Shown here: positions 40,006-52,789 of the stretch, piece by piece
How positions within the stretch are numbered: the stretch's first letter is position 1
How the letters are laid out: every line of letters starts with the position of its first letter
From: Phalacrocorax aristotelis
Lineage: Eukaryota > Chordata > Aves > Suliformes > Phalacrocoracidae
DNA length: 64,000 bases
Assembly (NCBI RefSeq): GCF_949628215.1
Contig: NC_134278.1
Span: forward strand, 36,970,115-37,034,114
Direction: 5' to 3'
Notes under the pieces: generated by a model
What the model was told of the DNA's origin: nothing
Seen by the model: only the letters and a program-made list of their open reading frames with translations
Databases searched by the model: none
Position numbers and translations under genes: made by a program

Positions 40006-40570
40006 ATAGGAAAAAGACCAAAGGGCACAGTATGTTAACAAGCATGTAAAAATGATCCCCAATGGACCCAAGGCAAGGAGGAAGAAACCACCAACATACT
40101 CCTGCCAGGGAAGTATCTGGGATGCTGATGACTTGTTGTAAAGACTTCCCCCTCCCAGTTGAAGTTAGGCAAGTCCCAGATGAAGAGTGGGTGGGTGAAG
40201 ATAACACCAGAGAAAGGTTTTGGTACTAGAGTTTGTGCCTATATCACTGTAACTGTACATAACTTGAACTGTGTTAGTAACTGGACTAAGTCTTTGATTA
40301 GACCGTTAAGATTTTAATTAGACTAACAACCAAGTGTTGGCTTTGCATCTAAGATGTGTTCCCTGTTTTGCTCTTAACAACATGCTGAATAAAACAACCT
40401 GACAGGAATTCAAGCAACCTAGTCTGTTACTTGGATGCAAGTCTGTCCCAGGGCCACATGTGGCATCCAGAGGAGTCTGGACTCCAGGACTGGGCACATC
40501 AGTGCTAGAGGCACCACCACATCTACAGGACTTTAACCTAGCCCTGTGTGGAGGCACGGATTACTCTATG
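40006..40570. other. Unidentified stretch with a plus-strand AATAAA; possible old LTR or exon
   Basis: Next to the ERV LTR is a stretch with moderately higher GC than its surroundings. It has an AATAAA at 40388-40393 on the plus strand and no long ORF. It could be part of another LTR or unique intron DNA. I could not match it to a known element. Confidence 0.25.
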
Positions 40571-42894
40571 GGGCAAATACCTTCAACAGTGTAGATATAG
40601 CCAAGATACACCCAAATTTTGTCTGCCTTCAGGACACAGGACAGCAAGAAATCACTGTGCACAGACTTTTTCTTGAGAAGAAAACAAATATGAATGAAAA
40701 CAAAAAGGACTGCATTTAGGGAAAACATAAATGCCTAGAGTTCAATCATCAAGATGTCTAATTATATATATAAAACATGAACACTCGCTTTCACTTACTG
40801 ACTTAAAGCTGATCAGTTATTTTATAGTCCCACAAGTGCTCACTGAAGAGGCAATAATCTTTTTGAAGAATGCTTTTCATAACTCAGTGTATTTAAAACA
40901 GACAAATTGTGAGAACTGGAGGATTAGAATTATCCATCACTTCTGTACTGGATATTCCCCACTTTTGAGAATTATTTTGCTAAGTATCATTTTCACATAC
41001 AGCAACATAAATGAACAGTAATTTCTGATGCATTCCAGAAGTACTTTGAAAAACAATGGACTGAAAACAAATTGAAAAAGGTGAACCAATAAAAGCTCCC
41101 TTGAGGAATCACCAAAAACATTTTCTGAATCTTCAAATGGTTTCTGGTTTTATAAATTGGTAATATTATAACATTTTCCATACAAAACAAGAAATCTTAA
41201 TTGGTCAAGTTTTGCCAAATTCAGTTTTCCACCAGTTTATAATGTAATTTGATTAACATAAAGAATGCACAGTTTATCCTGAGAACAAATGAATGACTAG
41301 GATATTTGAGTTTTACTTCAGTTAGCCTAAGTACTGTCTAATTAAGAAATGCTTTGGTTCACTGACTTTTCAACTGTTACCAAATAGTTTGACTATAAAA
41401 TAAGCTCAACTCGTGGGGGTAAGATCCACAAAGATATCTATTTTCTCCTGGTACATTTAATAAGTTTGTGAGGAGTGAAACATAGCAGGTTATCAGTGGG
41501 TCTACTAAGCTCCACCACCACCAAAACCCCTAACCCCTCCCCTCAAAGCTTTTAGATGCCTAATGCATCAAGATCAGATCAGTATAGAATGGCTGAAGTA
41601 AATATGGGACTTGTACAAACTTTAGAAACAGTTTCGTTTCCAGAATTCCATACTCCTTCACTTCAGCAACTTCTACTATTGCTATTATTTACATATTTTG
41701 TAGTGAAACCATGCTCTTTATTACAAAAACCAGTCAACCTCCAGGTCACTGTGAAGGATGTGACAGACAAAATAGAGAACACAAAACAACTGCAGTGGTG
41801 ACAGAACACCATCTCCCTATCACTCCTAGGTAGATCACAGAAACAGAAACTGAACTACTGGATTACAGGTATTAAGCAACAGAGAGAAAGGAAAATTACT
41901 CAGTAATTCCTCTCTCACAGTACACCCAGAGCTCAGTTCTGAATGCAAGACTCATAAAACTTTTTAAGTCCTTTTCAGTCTTAATACCCTTCTAAGACCA
42001 GAAGAAGCTAGATGCTTTTACTGGTCACCATATGACACTTCCTGACTACAAATGCTGACCTCTAATGGTCCACTCAGTTCTTCCACCTATTCTGAGAAAG
42101 GGGCAACGCAAGAAGGACCCAGCTTCAGATGAGTACAAAAGCATCAATCCAAATTATTAAAGTGCTAAACTTCAGAGCAAAGAATAACTTCAACAGAAAT
42201 TTGTCCCCTCCTCTTCCTCCACCCATCTTTTTCAGATCTAAATACTATAGCTTCTCCAGAAAAAGAGAGGAGCAAAAGAACTGTGTCACATCAAAACATA
42301 CTCACTGATGAAGCTTTAGTGAGGAGCAAATATTTTATTAGGGAAGCTTTCTGCAGCTGCTAACGTAACTGTATACATTTCTTCTAGGTTTACCAGCTTT
42401 TGGGGAACTAAAACTCTATATGGTTTTAAGAGCCAACGTTCAGTTTATCTGACCCTGTGACAGTAATACTTATTGTTGCTTCCATCAGCAGATCTCAAAA
42501 TAAGAAAGCTGCAGTAAGTCCCAGGTCAGAGATAAGGAAATGGCTGTCCAAATAGGCAATAGGCAGGCCAGTCCTACAACCAGGAAAAGAGATTATCTTT
42601 CTAAATCCTCTACCAAGGAGGCCGATGCCATTGTTCATATTTCCACCTATACCACTGGTGTCTGTAGACTTACCTGGTTCAACTTAGCCATTCCTGAAAG
42701 CAGCTTTCCAGCTCCCAAAGCGTGAACAAAGCGGTTTTCCTTCACTGAGACGTTCTTAAAGAACATACCGAATTTTTTTTTTTAATTAACACTTTTTAAA
42801 GCAACCAACGACTACATGTGAGAGCACATTATAAGTGCAATCACTTAACCATAATGTAACGTAATAGCACCATAATGTAAATACAATCACTTTA
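40571..42894. other. LCA5 first-intron DNA between ERV and CpG island
   Basis: Unique AT-rich sequence. At 42.83-42.90 kb a short local duplication is visible (caatcactt and ccataatgtaa motifs repeated). No coding region is supported. Confidence 0.5.
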
Positions 42895-43860
42895 CCCTAA
42901 ACGACTGCCGAGGAAAGGGACGGAACGCCCGCGTACCCACACCGCCCTCCGGGAGGCCCTACTGCCCGAGACCCGCCGGTACCCGGGACGAAGCCTCCCC
43001 CCGCACCCGAACTCCGCCGGCGGCAGCTCGGGGGCCCGGCCGCCGTCCCCGCCGCCTGCCCCGGCACCCGGCCGGTCACCCCGGCCCACACAGCCTGCGG
43101 ATCCCAGCACCACCCCCACGGGAGGCTAAGCCCAGGCCTAGGCCCGGGCCCGCTCCCAACCCCCCGGAGCTCCCCTCTCCGCCCCGCGACACCCTCATGG
43201 CCCCAGCCGGCCCCGGCCCGCCCCGAGCGGCCCCGCCGACGCCGGTACCTGCCCATCCGCCCGCCCGGGCGGACATGGACACAGACGCGCCGGCCCGTTG
43301 CCGCGCTACGCTTAAAGGGGCCGCCGCGCCGGTCCACGGCTATTGACAGCGGCTACCCGAGCAACCGGGCGAAGGAGGAGGGAGGAGGAGGAGGCGGGCT
43401 CTCGTCGTCAACCATTGCCTATCTGTCCTGTCAGCTCGACGGAGCGCGGCGGATCTCGGCTGCTGATTGGTAGGGGTGGAGGAAACAGCTCTCCCCATTG
43501 GTGGGAGGCTACATTTCGGCTGCTGATTGGGTGAGGCGCTGAAGGGGAGACATAAGGGGCGTTCAACGGATAGCTGCTGCCTGTGTTCGTGGTGCTCCAG
43601 CGGCGGCTTAAGGTGGCGGCAGAGGCCGGACCTTGTTGAGCCGGGCTGTGCGACCCCAGCTCCCGCCCCTCGGGGAGCCACCGCCGGCGGGGGTGGTCGC
43701 TCCGAGGCGCCGCCCCGAGGTGTCGGCAGGCTGCGAGGCCCTGATCTGACGCCGCCATCTTGGTTGTGTGGGGAGGCGTGTGTGCGGTCGGAGGGGGCGT
43801 CAAAACGCAGGAGCAGAGAGGCGCCCGGGGGGTGAGGGCAGCAGCCCATCTTTACGCTAG
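42895..43860. promoter_or_regulatory. CpG island, probable LCA5 (possibly bidirectional) promoter
   Basis: This stretch is abruptly GC- and CpG-rich in an otherwise AT-rich, CpG-poor neighbourhood. It contains three ATTGG (inverted CCAAT) boxes at 43466-43470, 43497-43501 and 43526-43530. It also has a YY1-like GCCGCCATCTTGG at 43751-43763, which is the AAGATGGCGGC form on the minus strand. It lies upstream of LCA5 with no other recognised gene between. The box orientation suits minus-strand transcription, but CpG-island promoters are often bidirectional. Confidence 0.75.
43249..43340 (-). other. LCA5: Candidate noncoding first exon of LCA5
   Basis: Within the CpG island the minus strand reads GGGCAG|gtaccg at 43249/43248, a plausible donor. 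It lies about 90 bp downstream of a GC-rich, ATG-poor stretch. LCA5 in mammals starts with noncoding exons. Both the transcription start and any additional noncoding exon between here and 31.7 kb are unproven. Confidence 0.35.
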
Positions 43861-43903
43861 CACCCATCGTATGGTGAGGAGCCATCCTCCGCATAACACC
43901 GCC

Positions 43904-43917
43904 GGGGGGGGGGGGGG
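43904..43917 (+). repeat. G14 homopolymer at the CpG island edge
   Basis: Fourteen consecutive G on the plus strand border the right edge of the island. It is a potential G-quadruplex or a length-unstable site. Confidence 0.9.
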
Positions 43918-44280
43918 CGGTGGAGCTGTCGAGGGAAGCCTTGAGTGGCCTCAGTGCTTATCATCATCTGGGGTTTGAAAATCAGGCTGTGGGTCAGAGC
44001 AGCATGTGGGAGTGATGACTGATCAGAGAAGATAGCAAAAGGGATAAGTATTAAAACAAAGAGTATTTTTTAAGCAGGATGGGAAACTAGATGAATAATG
44101 TATATGACAGGTTTTATGTATATAGACATATATAGCTATACAGGTGCACTCTGTGTGTGCGATGTTATTTAAACACAAAACCCCCTTAAACCAGTGGGAA
44201 AGAAAAGGAGGAATGGTATCAAATTATAAAATGCCCCAGAACTTAAAGCAAAGTGGATTATGCTGACAAAAGGGTAAAGG

Positions 44281-44379
44281 ATTTGCTAGCTTGACTGCGT
44301 AAAGCGTAAAGCTTGACTGCGTAAAGCGTAAAGCTTGACTGCGTAAAGCGTAAAGCTTGACTGCGTAAAGCTAGCAAAT
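44281..44379. repeat. 22-bp minisatellite flanked by a 10-bp inverted repeat
   Basis: Three perfect copies of gcttgactgcgtaaagcgta+aa (44289-44310, 44311-44332, 44333-44354) are followed by a partial fourth. The block is bracketed by atttgctagc (44281-44290) and its exact inverted complement gctagcaaat (44370-44379). Confidence 0.95.
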
Positions 44380-46869
44380 AAGCTTGAATTTAAGGGTGGG
44401 CCCAACGTAACAAGGCTGTTGGGCTTTATTACACAAAGAAGTAAGAGGGTTTCTGAACATTGGCTTCTATTACTCCAAGTTACTGGTATATTTTTTTCCT
44501 AATGCTAACTTCTAATAACGAATATAGTCAAGCAGACTTCTTTCTGGAGACAGAAGGGAAAAAGAGACAAATAGCAGATCGTGCTTACCTGGCTTACTGA
44601 TGGAATATGTTATATGGTAGCAGAGAGATGGAAGTGATGTAAGAATTTGGGAGGAGTAGAATAAAACAGAACATTTCATATAAAAGTTATTATAACCTGC
44701 CTGTATGGGAAGGCATAAATGGGACATTCAAGAGAGGGAGACAGGTTTGCAGTTGACAGCTGACTCTGCAGTTCCAAGTGTTCAAAATTAACACTCGTTG
44801 ACCACTCAATGAAAATAAAAAAACCTGGAGGAAACAGGACATGGTACCAGTTTTGTTAACCGAGGTAGTGTTTTCAGGCAAAACCCCTCACTTCTCAATA
44901 AACTATAAGGAAATATGTGAGAAAATACAGTTTTAATGCACTTGAAATTAAAAGATTGACATCTCCCCAGAAGATAAGTTTTAGGAGGAAAAATTTTATC
45001 CATTTCAATGGAAAAAAGAAAGAAAATTCATGATTGTGAAAGTCAGAATTGAGAGTTTGTCAAAACTGACATTGTGCACAAGAACTCTGAATATGCTTAA
45101 TTAAATTTCTTGAAAATGTAATGAGTAGGCTAGAATTGAATCATAAACATTTTGGCATAAACTGTAAAAGAAAAGGAGGCAGGAATAGGTATTTCAAAAG
45201 CACAAAAGCACCTGGGAGGCATAGACCTGACATGGAGTCTCCCAGGCTGCACGGAGCTTTTAATTTTTTGATCCTAAAGACCCAGAAAATGGGCATGAAG
45301 CATGCAAAAAAAAAAAACCCACCAGTCCCTGAATTCTGTAATTTTGATAGTGTCCCTAATTGCACTTAATATTTTTGCTATAGTTGTATTACTATTCTGA
45401 AATTGGTTTAAAAAAATAAAACAATAAAAATTCATGTGGATAATTTTTTAAATTCATCCTCCTGTGGCTTTGTATAGCTCACCCTTGTGCTAAACAGCTA
45501 AAGCGTATAATTCATCACAGCAACGCTGGCAGAGAATCATTGATGTCCTTCAAAAAGATCCAGGGAAATGCGGAATAACAAAGACGGAATAATTTTATTG
45601 CTTGCAACTGGAGGAAATGTATTGCTTGTACCTGGCAGCAGGCCAGGCCAGAGTCTGAAATGCTGTTGCTGCTGTAAATCGGATGAAAGGGATTCATAAT
45701 CCATCTCCATGCCCACTGTAGCTAGGAAAATTGTAATCAGGAAAAGCAATTAATAGAAACAAGAGAAAGCATTAAGAAATGGGGAAGAGACGTCTTTTTG
45801 TTTTGATAATTTATAGACTGATTTTCATGAATGACCATTTGGGGCTTGATTAGCAATCAGTTATTGAATGTAGGTAATATAGTATTGAATTTAGGCAGTA
45901 TGTGTATTTAATACAGGTATTGACTACTGGTATTGAATTATACTGAATATATGGGTCTTGTTCAGGACAAATGACATCTCATCAGGCTTCTCTATCAACT
46001 GCTCTGTACAGAATAATGTGAACATACTCAAATCAGTGGCTGGACTGGAATAAATTCAGATACTGTGTGTTATCGGCATAGGGATTAATTGACGGAAATT
46101 TGTTAATCTAAAACCCGCAAGTAGTGTATTTAAGGTATTGTCCTCTACGTAACAGTTGATGCAGTGCAGATAAATGGTGTGGTATTTCAGATTCCCTTGG
46201 ACAGGACAAATATATGAATCACCTGAGCAAGAAGTAATGTTTTGCAGTTTTCTCCTGTCTCTGTGAAGCAAGCATGATGTCTTAACTGCATGCTTGGATG
46301 GGAAGGTCATTGAAACAGAGTGTTTCATTCAAGAGCTGGAGGGGGAGGTAGAAGGCTTGAAAGGAATGGCCCTGGCTTCAGAGCTTAACTGAGGGGAGGG
46401 ATGCTTCAGAAAGGAGGGTGGAAACCTTCAGAAACTAAATCAGGTCACAGTGTCACACAGTTTGGTATTCCCAGAGGTGCCAACAGGGATAAAGCCCCTG
46501 GGCTTATTCAAATGAGTAGAACCCATGCTCATTTAATTGTTATATGTAAATATCGATGGGAAATCCCTGACATATGGAAAAAATGCTATTGATTTCCATG
46601 GCACAGTAGCAATGGCTGTGGCATACAGGGCGGGAACTACTACAATGACTGTGATGGATGGAACAGATTCCCTGAATTGCCAGAACAAAGATGGTGGTCA
46701 GGTTTGGCAAGGGAAAATCTTCATGGTATCGCTTTGAATGCCATAACTTCTTGAAGAAGTTGCAACTTAAAGAATGTGTGATGCTATAAATGAGGGAGCT
46801 AAAGCAACATGCTGCTTGCTTTAACCAGAGTACAGCATGATGTGAAACTTCACTGTGAGATTTAGAATT
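44380..46869. other. Intergenic, no recognised gene
   Basis: AT-rich sequence with short chance frames only. It lies between the minisatellite and the solo LTR. Confidence 0.5.
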
Positions 46870-47999
46870 TGTGGTGGGTTGACCGTGGCTGGACACCAGG
46901 TGCCCACCAAAGCCACTCTATCACTCTCCTCCTCAGCTGGGCAGGGGAGAGAAAAATGTAACGAAAGGCTCGTGGGTCGAGGTAAGGACAGGGAGAGATC
47001 ACACACCGATTACTGTTGCAGGCAAAACAGACTCAATATGGGGCAATTAGTTTAATTTATTACCAATCAAATCAGTTTGGATAAGAAGAAATAAAACCAA
47101 ATCTTAAAAACACCTTCCTCCCACCCCTCCCTTCTTCCTGGGCTCAACTTTACTTCCAATTTCCCTACATCCTCCCCAAGCGGCGCAGGGGGATGGGGAA
47201 CAGGGGTTGTGGTCCATCCATTACACGTTGTCTCTGCTGTTCCTTCCTCCTCACGGGGAGGGCTCCTCACACTCTTCCCTAGCTCCAGCATGGGGTCCCT
47301 CCACGGGAGACATTCATCCGTGAACTTCTACAATGTGGGTTCTTCCCACAGGCTGCAGTTCTTCACCAACTGCTCCAGCGTGGGTCCCTCCCACGGGGTG
47401 CAGTCCGTCAGGAGCAGACTGCTCCAGTGTGGGTCCCCCACGGGGTCACAAATCCTGCCAGTAAACCTGCTCCAGCGTGGGTTTCTGTCTTTCCATGGAT
47501 CCACAGGGCCTGCCAGGGGCCTGCTCCAGCACAGGCTTCCCACAGGGTCACAGCCTCCTTTGGGCATCCACCTGCTCTGGCGTGGGGTCCTCCACGGGCT
47601 GCCGGTGGCTATCTGCTCCACCATTAACCTCCATGGGCTGCCTGGGAACAGCCTGCCTCACCATGGTCTTTCCCATGGGCTGCAGGGGAATCTCTGCTCT
47701 GGCACCTGGAGCACCTCCTCCCCCTCCTTCATGACTGACCTTGGTATCTGCAGGGTTATTTCTCTCACATATTCTCTTTCTGGCTGCAATTGAGCATATT
47801 TTTTTCCCCTTCTTACATACATTTTCCCAGAGGTGCTACCACCATCACTGATGGGCTCGGCCTTGGCCAGCGGTGGGTCCATTTTGGAGCCGGCTGGCAC
47901 TGGCTCTGTTGGACAGAGGGGAAGCTTCTAGTGGCTTCTCACAAAAGCCACTCCTGTAGCCCTACCACTACCAAAACCTTGCCACACAAATCCAATACA
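46870..47999 (-). mobile_element. Solo LTR of an avian endogenous retrovirus type
   Basis: The plus strand runs from tgtggtgggttgaccgtggc to ccaaaaccttgcc...ccaataca, a TG...CA-bounded 1130-bp unit that I recognise as a recurrent avian LTR-type repeat. It carries an internal tandem series of about 40-60-bp units built on gctccagcgtgggtccc and ccacgggg (47282-47600). No retroviral genes adjoin it, so it is a solo copy. I give the strand on family memory only. No clear target-site duplication is visible (agaatt on the left, gactta on the right). Confidence 0.75.
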
Positions 48000-50900
48000 G
48001 ACTTAGGCACTCAATTTCTGCAAAAGATCGAAGGCTGATGAAAACCATCAGACTGAGTATGAAATACCAAAGAAGGTCCTTTTTGGCTCCTACAGCCTTC
48101 ACGTTTTCTGATGCTTTCCTTCAGAACAGGCTATATGATACTGCCTTGCACAGTGGAGCAGGTGCATAAACACATCTAGACATATCTCTATATGTACACC
48201 AGAGGTGGTATCTTGCATCTGCACTGCAGAAAAGCTTTGTTTAAGATCCAGGAATTGATACTAAGAAGATTTTGGATCAAAGCAATTCTGCAGATCTGGG
48301 TAGACAAGAGTGCCATTTCAGGCTGCTGTTTCCAGTAGCAAGGTAGATATTTGTTCCCTCTCTCCACTGCCATAAAGGTGGGCTATGATGTGGTTAAGAC
48401 CTCTGTATTAGAGCACGAGTACGGATGTAGTTAGGGTCCAGCTGAAGGTTTTTTCCTTCAACACACATTGGAATATTCTCCTACGTACAAGATAGGCCAT
48501 GTATGAGCACATCCTTCCCTTTGCTCTCAATTATCTGCAATCATATAGTCAAAATATTTTAAATTCTAATGCAAATAAAATTAAATGGTCCGTTTTGGTG
48601 CTATAAACATTCCTGTTCTTGTACTTTTTAATGCATTTATCAAAATAAGCTATGTTTTGGTTGGAGGCCAACTGCTTTTCCTACTGCATGCTCACCTACC
48701 TTGAGAAATGAGAAGCCCAAGATTACTTTCTAAGCTTGTCTCCCATGCCCTGGACTCTAAAGGGACTCAAAATCTTTTCACTCTTTCTTTTCTCAAGTGC
48801 TCCCAAGTCATCTGGTGAAGAGCGACCGCTCACCTTTTACAGCTTAGTGTTATAATTCTTTGAAAGAATGTCTATTAGTGTCACTTCTCGTACTATGACT
48901 AGTTGCAGCCCCCTCAAGGGGATTTTCCTGAGCATTCTCGTGCCTGCGGTGGTGTTGGAGCTGTTACGGTGTTACTGACACCCCTTTTGTGTCTCTGACA
49001 GGCAACGGAGAATGGGCTTCCGTGACCTCGGCTGAACCTGAAGATGTATAAAAGAAGCACGTTGGGCATTGTTCATGGGGAATTGTTTTTAACAACACAA
49101 TTTTCCAAGACTGTGAAATATTGAAATATTGAAGGGGAAATATAGTGTAATGAAAGAAAGATTTACATGTACTTCACACCACTAGTTGATTTCAGAGATT
49201 TTATGGATTTGTTAAAATTCTTTGTTTCAGTATACCTGCTTGGATTTTGAGCTCACAGCTGCCTTGTGGAGAAGTACTAGGTGAATAACAAAAGTGGTTG
49301 CTGGTGAATCACGGGAATATAATTTACAATATGGTGAATTAATACTTCCACGTAATAAAATAAGATGCTCCATTACTACAATGTGAAGCTTTAAGTGCTC
49401 ATGTTGTGGATATAGGTGTGTTTTAACAGGGTCCCAAATTAAAACAATGTAATTATTGCTTACAGGCTAGCAACTAGTATTTTTAAAGCAATTTAAATAA
49501 TAAAAAAGCCCAGTAAAGTCTGGGAAGGTGGAGAAGTGGCTGAAAAAACAAGTGTTGAATGTTTGGTTAGAGAAAAGTATTATTTGAAGGAGACATTTCA
49601 GTTAAGGACATCTTTCTCCAGAAGACATGTGCTACTGGGAGGAAAATTTCACGCAGATTGTTCAGGATCTGGCAGTTTTATGGTAAATGCTGCATTTCTT
49701 CTTAGAAGGTTTCAGTGATGTTTTTCCAGAAAACTGCTTTTTGAAGGACAAACGCAGTATCTGTGGACTTGTTTCTGCTGCTTTTGCATAATCTGCAATT
49801 TCATATTCACAATATGTATTAGTCTTAAAAAAAAAAATTAATGCAGCAACCAAATAATTTTGACATATTCTTTAATCAAAAACAATGTGTGTTGCTGCTG
49901 AACATCCGTCACTTTTGGCTTTAAAATTCATTTTTAGTGCTAGGATAGCAAATGAATTGTGTTCTGTCTCTGTAGGGTTTAGTGATATAAATTATGTTGT
50001 AGAAAAATAAGGTCAAATGTATCTTTGAAACCAGTGAAGAGAATGGATGTTATATCAAAATAAATTTGGCCTCAGTGTTGAACGTGACTGCTTTGAAAAC
50101 ACTTTTTTGTCCCAGTTCCACAACCATCATATAGGGATGAAGAAAAATCTTCCCCTTTAAAAAAAACCTTCATTGCAAATATAAACACATCTTGATTATT
50201 AGTGTTAGATTCAGAATGAGAACTAGGCAACTCACTCCACTTCTAAGCACCTGAATGTATCATCAAAATTGTATTTTTGTGTTTGTTTGGTTTTTTTTTT
50301 TTAATGCAAAATGGAACGCTTCCAGTGAGGGGGGAGAAGTGCCAACATCTCAGCTCACAGTCTTACGTATCAGAGACTTCGGGCAAGTAGGAGGTAGGGA
50401 TTTGTGCCTGCTCAGTTAGCGGAGGGAGTTGAAACTTGCATCCTTGGATTTCTGCATGTGCCTCCCAAGTGAAGCGTGGTAAGGGAGTGTAGGCAGACCT
50501 AAGTTAGCCATGAGACGCTCCCCGAGCTGCCCCATCACTGCGAAGGCTGAGATGCCTCTGAGCGTAACACATGCCTTGGGAACTTTGGGCACCACTGATT
50601 AAGACAAGAACTTGGAGACAGCATTCTTGACTTAATTACCTTAATTTATTAAAATCCTATTTAGGATAAGTCTGAGCCATTACAGCTGGAAGTGTATGAA
50701 CTCTGCAATGTATGCATCAGCATCCTGGAATTCTCTTTAGCAGAATTAAGTAACGTTAAACCAACGCCCTTTTCATCTTCTCAGGATTTGCAGTAGTTTA
50801 ACTTTTTTTTTTTTGGCAGTAAAAAAGCTAGAATATTCTATTATTCTTGTTGTGCCTCCATACTATGCTTCAAGGATGCTTTGATTGATGAAGACTGCTT

Positions 50901-52464
50901 TCTGGATGTTTTTTCCCTTTCTGTTTTTATAACCAAAACTGTCAATCCTCTCCTAAGACCTAGTAAATAATGAGATCAATCGCTGTGTAGTTGGTGGAAA
51001 AGCAAGGACAGTGACTGAGTCAACCCTGGACTGCAGGTGAGCAAACAGGGGAGGGATATTTCAGTTAAAGCAAAATCCTGGGCCTGCTCAGACAGATCGA
51101 AGGCCTGCACAAGGGATGTTTACAAAAGCTAATGTTAGGCTCGAGAGGCTAGTTCTCTGGACAACCCGTATTGTCAGTTAAAAGGGAGATCCGACGCCCA
51201 TCCAAACCGAGCAGGTGAAGTAGGCTTTACTCTCATTTGCTTTATCTTGTTCTGTTCACCACAGAGGGAACCTTCTAGTAGCCCAGCAGACTGACGTGAA
51301 CTGCCTCCCTGCTGGATGCACCATCTGAAGCGTGATGAGCCAGCTACTACAAGATGGGAGAAGATGGCGAAGGGGAGTGCTTCCTCAAGGAAGGATTGGG
51401 TTAACCTGTACCACAGAGCAGATTCTCCTCCTTTCTTTCTGTCCTGCACCTTTCATGGCCGTGAGTTTACTGCAGTTCTGGAGATGGAGAAAGGAGTCAA
51501 CTTGTAATTGGGGCTTTAAGTCCATTTTTGTTACAGTAATAAAAAAATTATAAGGAGTATTGATCCTTGGGGGTTTAGTTTGGAGAGGAAAGTGGCATCA
51601 CATCTTTCTGTGCCACAAGTGAAACCTGTCAGCTGAAATAAGGTAGGGAGTTCTGGCATCCACACTTGAAGAGAGGTGTTGAAAAACTAAAAAGACTTCA
51701 CAAACACATTTCAAGAATCGCTGGGGTCCATAAAACTTGATTTTACAGGGAGAGACACCCAAGAGAAGATTCAGTACAAAAAAAGGTTGAGACACCATTT
51801 GATAGCAAGCTCTGTTGTTCCTGGTGGTAGACGGCTTTTAGTCGAGCAGTAAAAAGGTGCAATGAACCTTAGTGGTTAGAAGTTGGAGCTAGTTCAGAGC
51901 AAGAAAGTGCACATTTCTAACAGTGAAAGGAAGTGCTTTTACCCAGATGAACTGAGCAGAACAGATGGGGGAGTTTTGAGTCGTGAGTGCCCCCAGCTGT
52001 CTGCTCTGCCCTGCTGCTGCAGGTGACTGCTCTTACAAAAGCCTACAGAAGGAGGTGAGAGGCTCTATCTTGGGTACTTCAGAGTAAGTCTGGTTTTTTT
52101 TCAGTTAAACTCATCTTCACTGGTAACTGAAGCTGCGGTTCTGGGGAAGGGGGAATTGTACCTCACTAAATTACCATAGCAGTATGTGCCAGAACTGGTG
52201 GGTTGTGTCCACACTACACCATGAGAACAATGTGAAAGGCCTGGTTGACTGACTACGTCACCTGGTGAAATAAGTGCCACGAAGCAGTTCTCAAAAGCAG
52301 GATGCTGAAAGCAGCTAACCTCACGGTTTTAACTGGATCCTAGCTCTGAGGTCATGTCCAGGCTGGACCAGCCTCTGTGTGACAAGGATAGCTGGGTACC
52401 TGTGCCAGGGAGATAATTAGGTACTGATCACCTGAACATAACGTATAATGAAGTGAGATGACAG
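48000..52464. other. Intergenic, no recognised gene
   Basis: No conserved frame, RNA gene or element that I recognise. Confidence 0.5.
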
Positions 52465-52660
52465 AGGTGATTGAGGGTGCCAGAGCAGTGGCACAGGCTG
52501 ACCAGGGAGGTTGTGGACTCTCCTTCCCTGGAGACATTCAAAACCCACCTGGATGTGTTCCTGTGCCCCCTGCTCTAGGTGTGCCTGCTCAAGCAGTGGG
52601 GCTGGATGACTTGATCTCCAGAGGTCCCTTCCAACCCCTGCCATTCTGTGATTCTGTGAA
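52465..52660 (+). mobile_element. CR1 3'-end fragment
   Basis: It contains the typical CR1 C-terminal and 3'UTR signature: gactctccttccctggagac, then gatctccagaggtcccttcc, ending in attctgtgattctgtga. That end is the octamer-type 3' terminal repeat. Confidence 0.85.
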
Positions 52661-52789
52661 GTCCATGCTAGGATACATCATGCGTGATATGAGTGTTAAC
52701 TTGAGCCAGCAATGCACCCTTGTGGCAAAGGCAGCCAAGGGCACACAGGGCTGCAGGAGGGGAAGAGCTGCCAGCAGGTGAGGGAGGTG

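Noticed and set aside
42897..43337. 146-codon Gly/Arg-rich minus-strand frame
   Set aside because: Same CpG-island effect; it overlaps the likely first exon and intron start of LCA5 and is not conserved protein-like.
43340..43894. 184-codon minus-strand frame in the CpG island
   Set aside because: Low stop density is expected in GC-rich DNA; the Arg/Pro/Ser-rich product has no recognisable domain and there is no sign of a gene other than LCA5 5' sequence.
47209..47793. 194-codon plus-strand frame
   Set aside because: Lies wholly within the solo LTR and reflects its internal tandem units, not a host gene.
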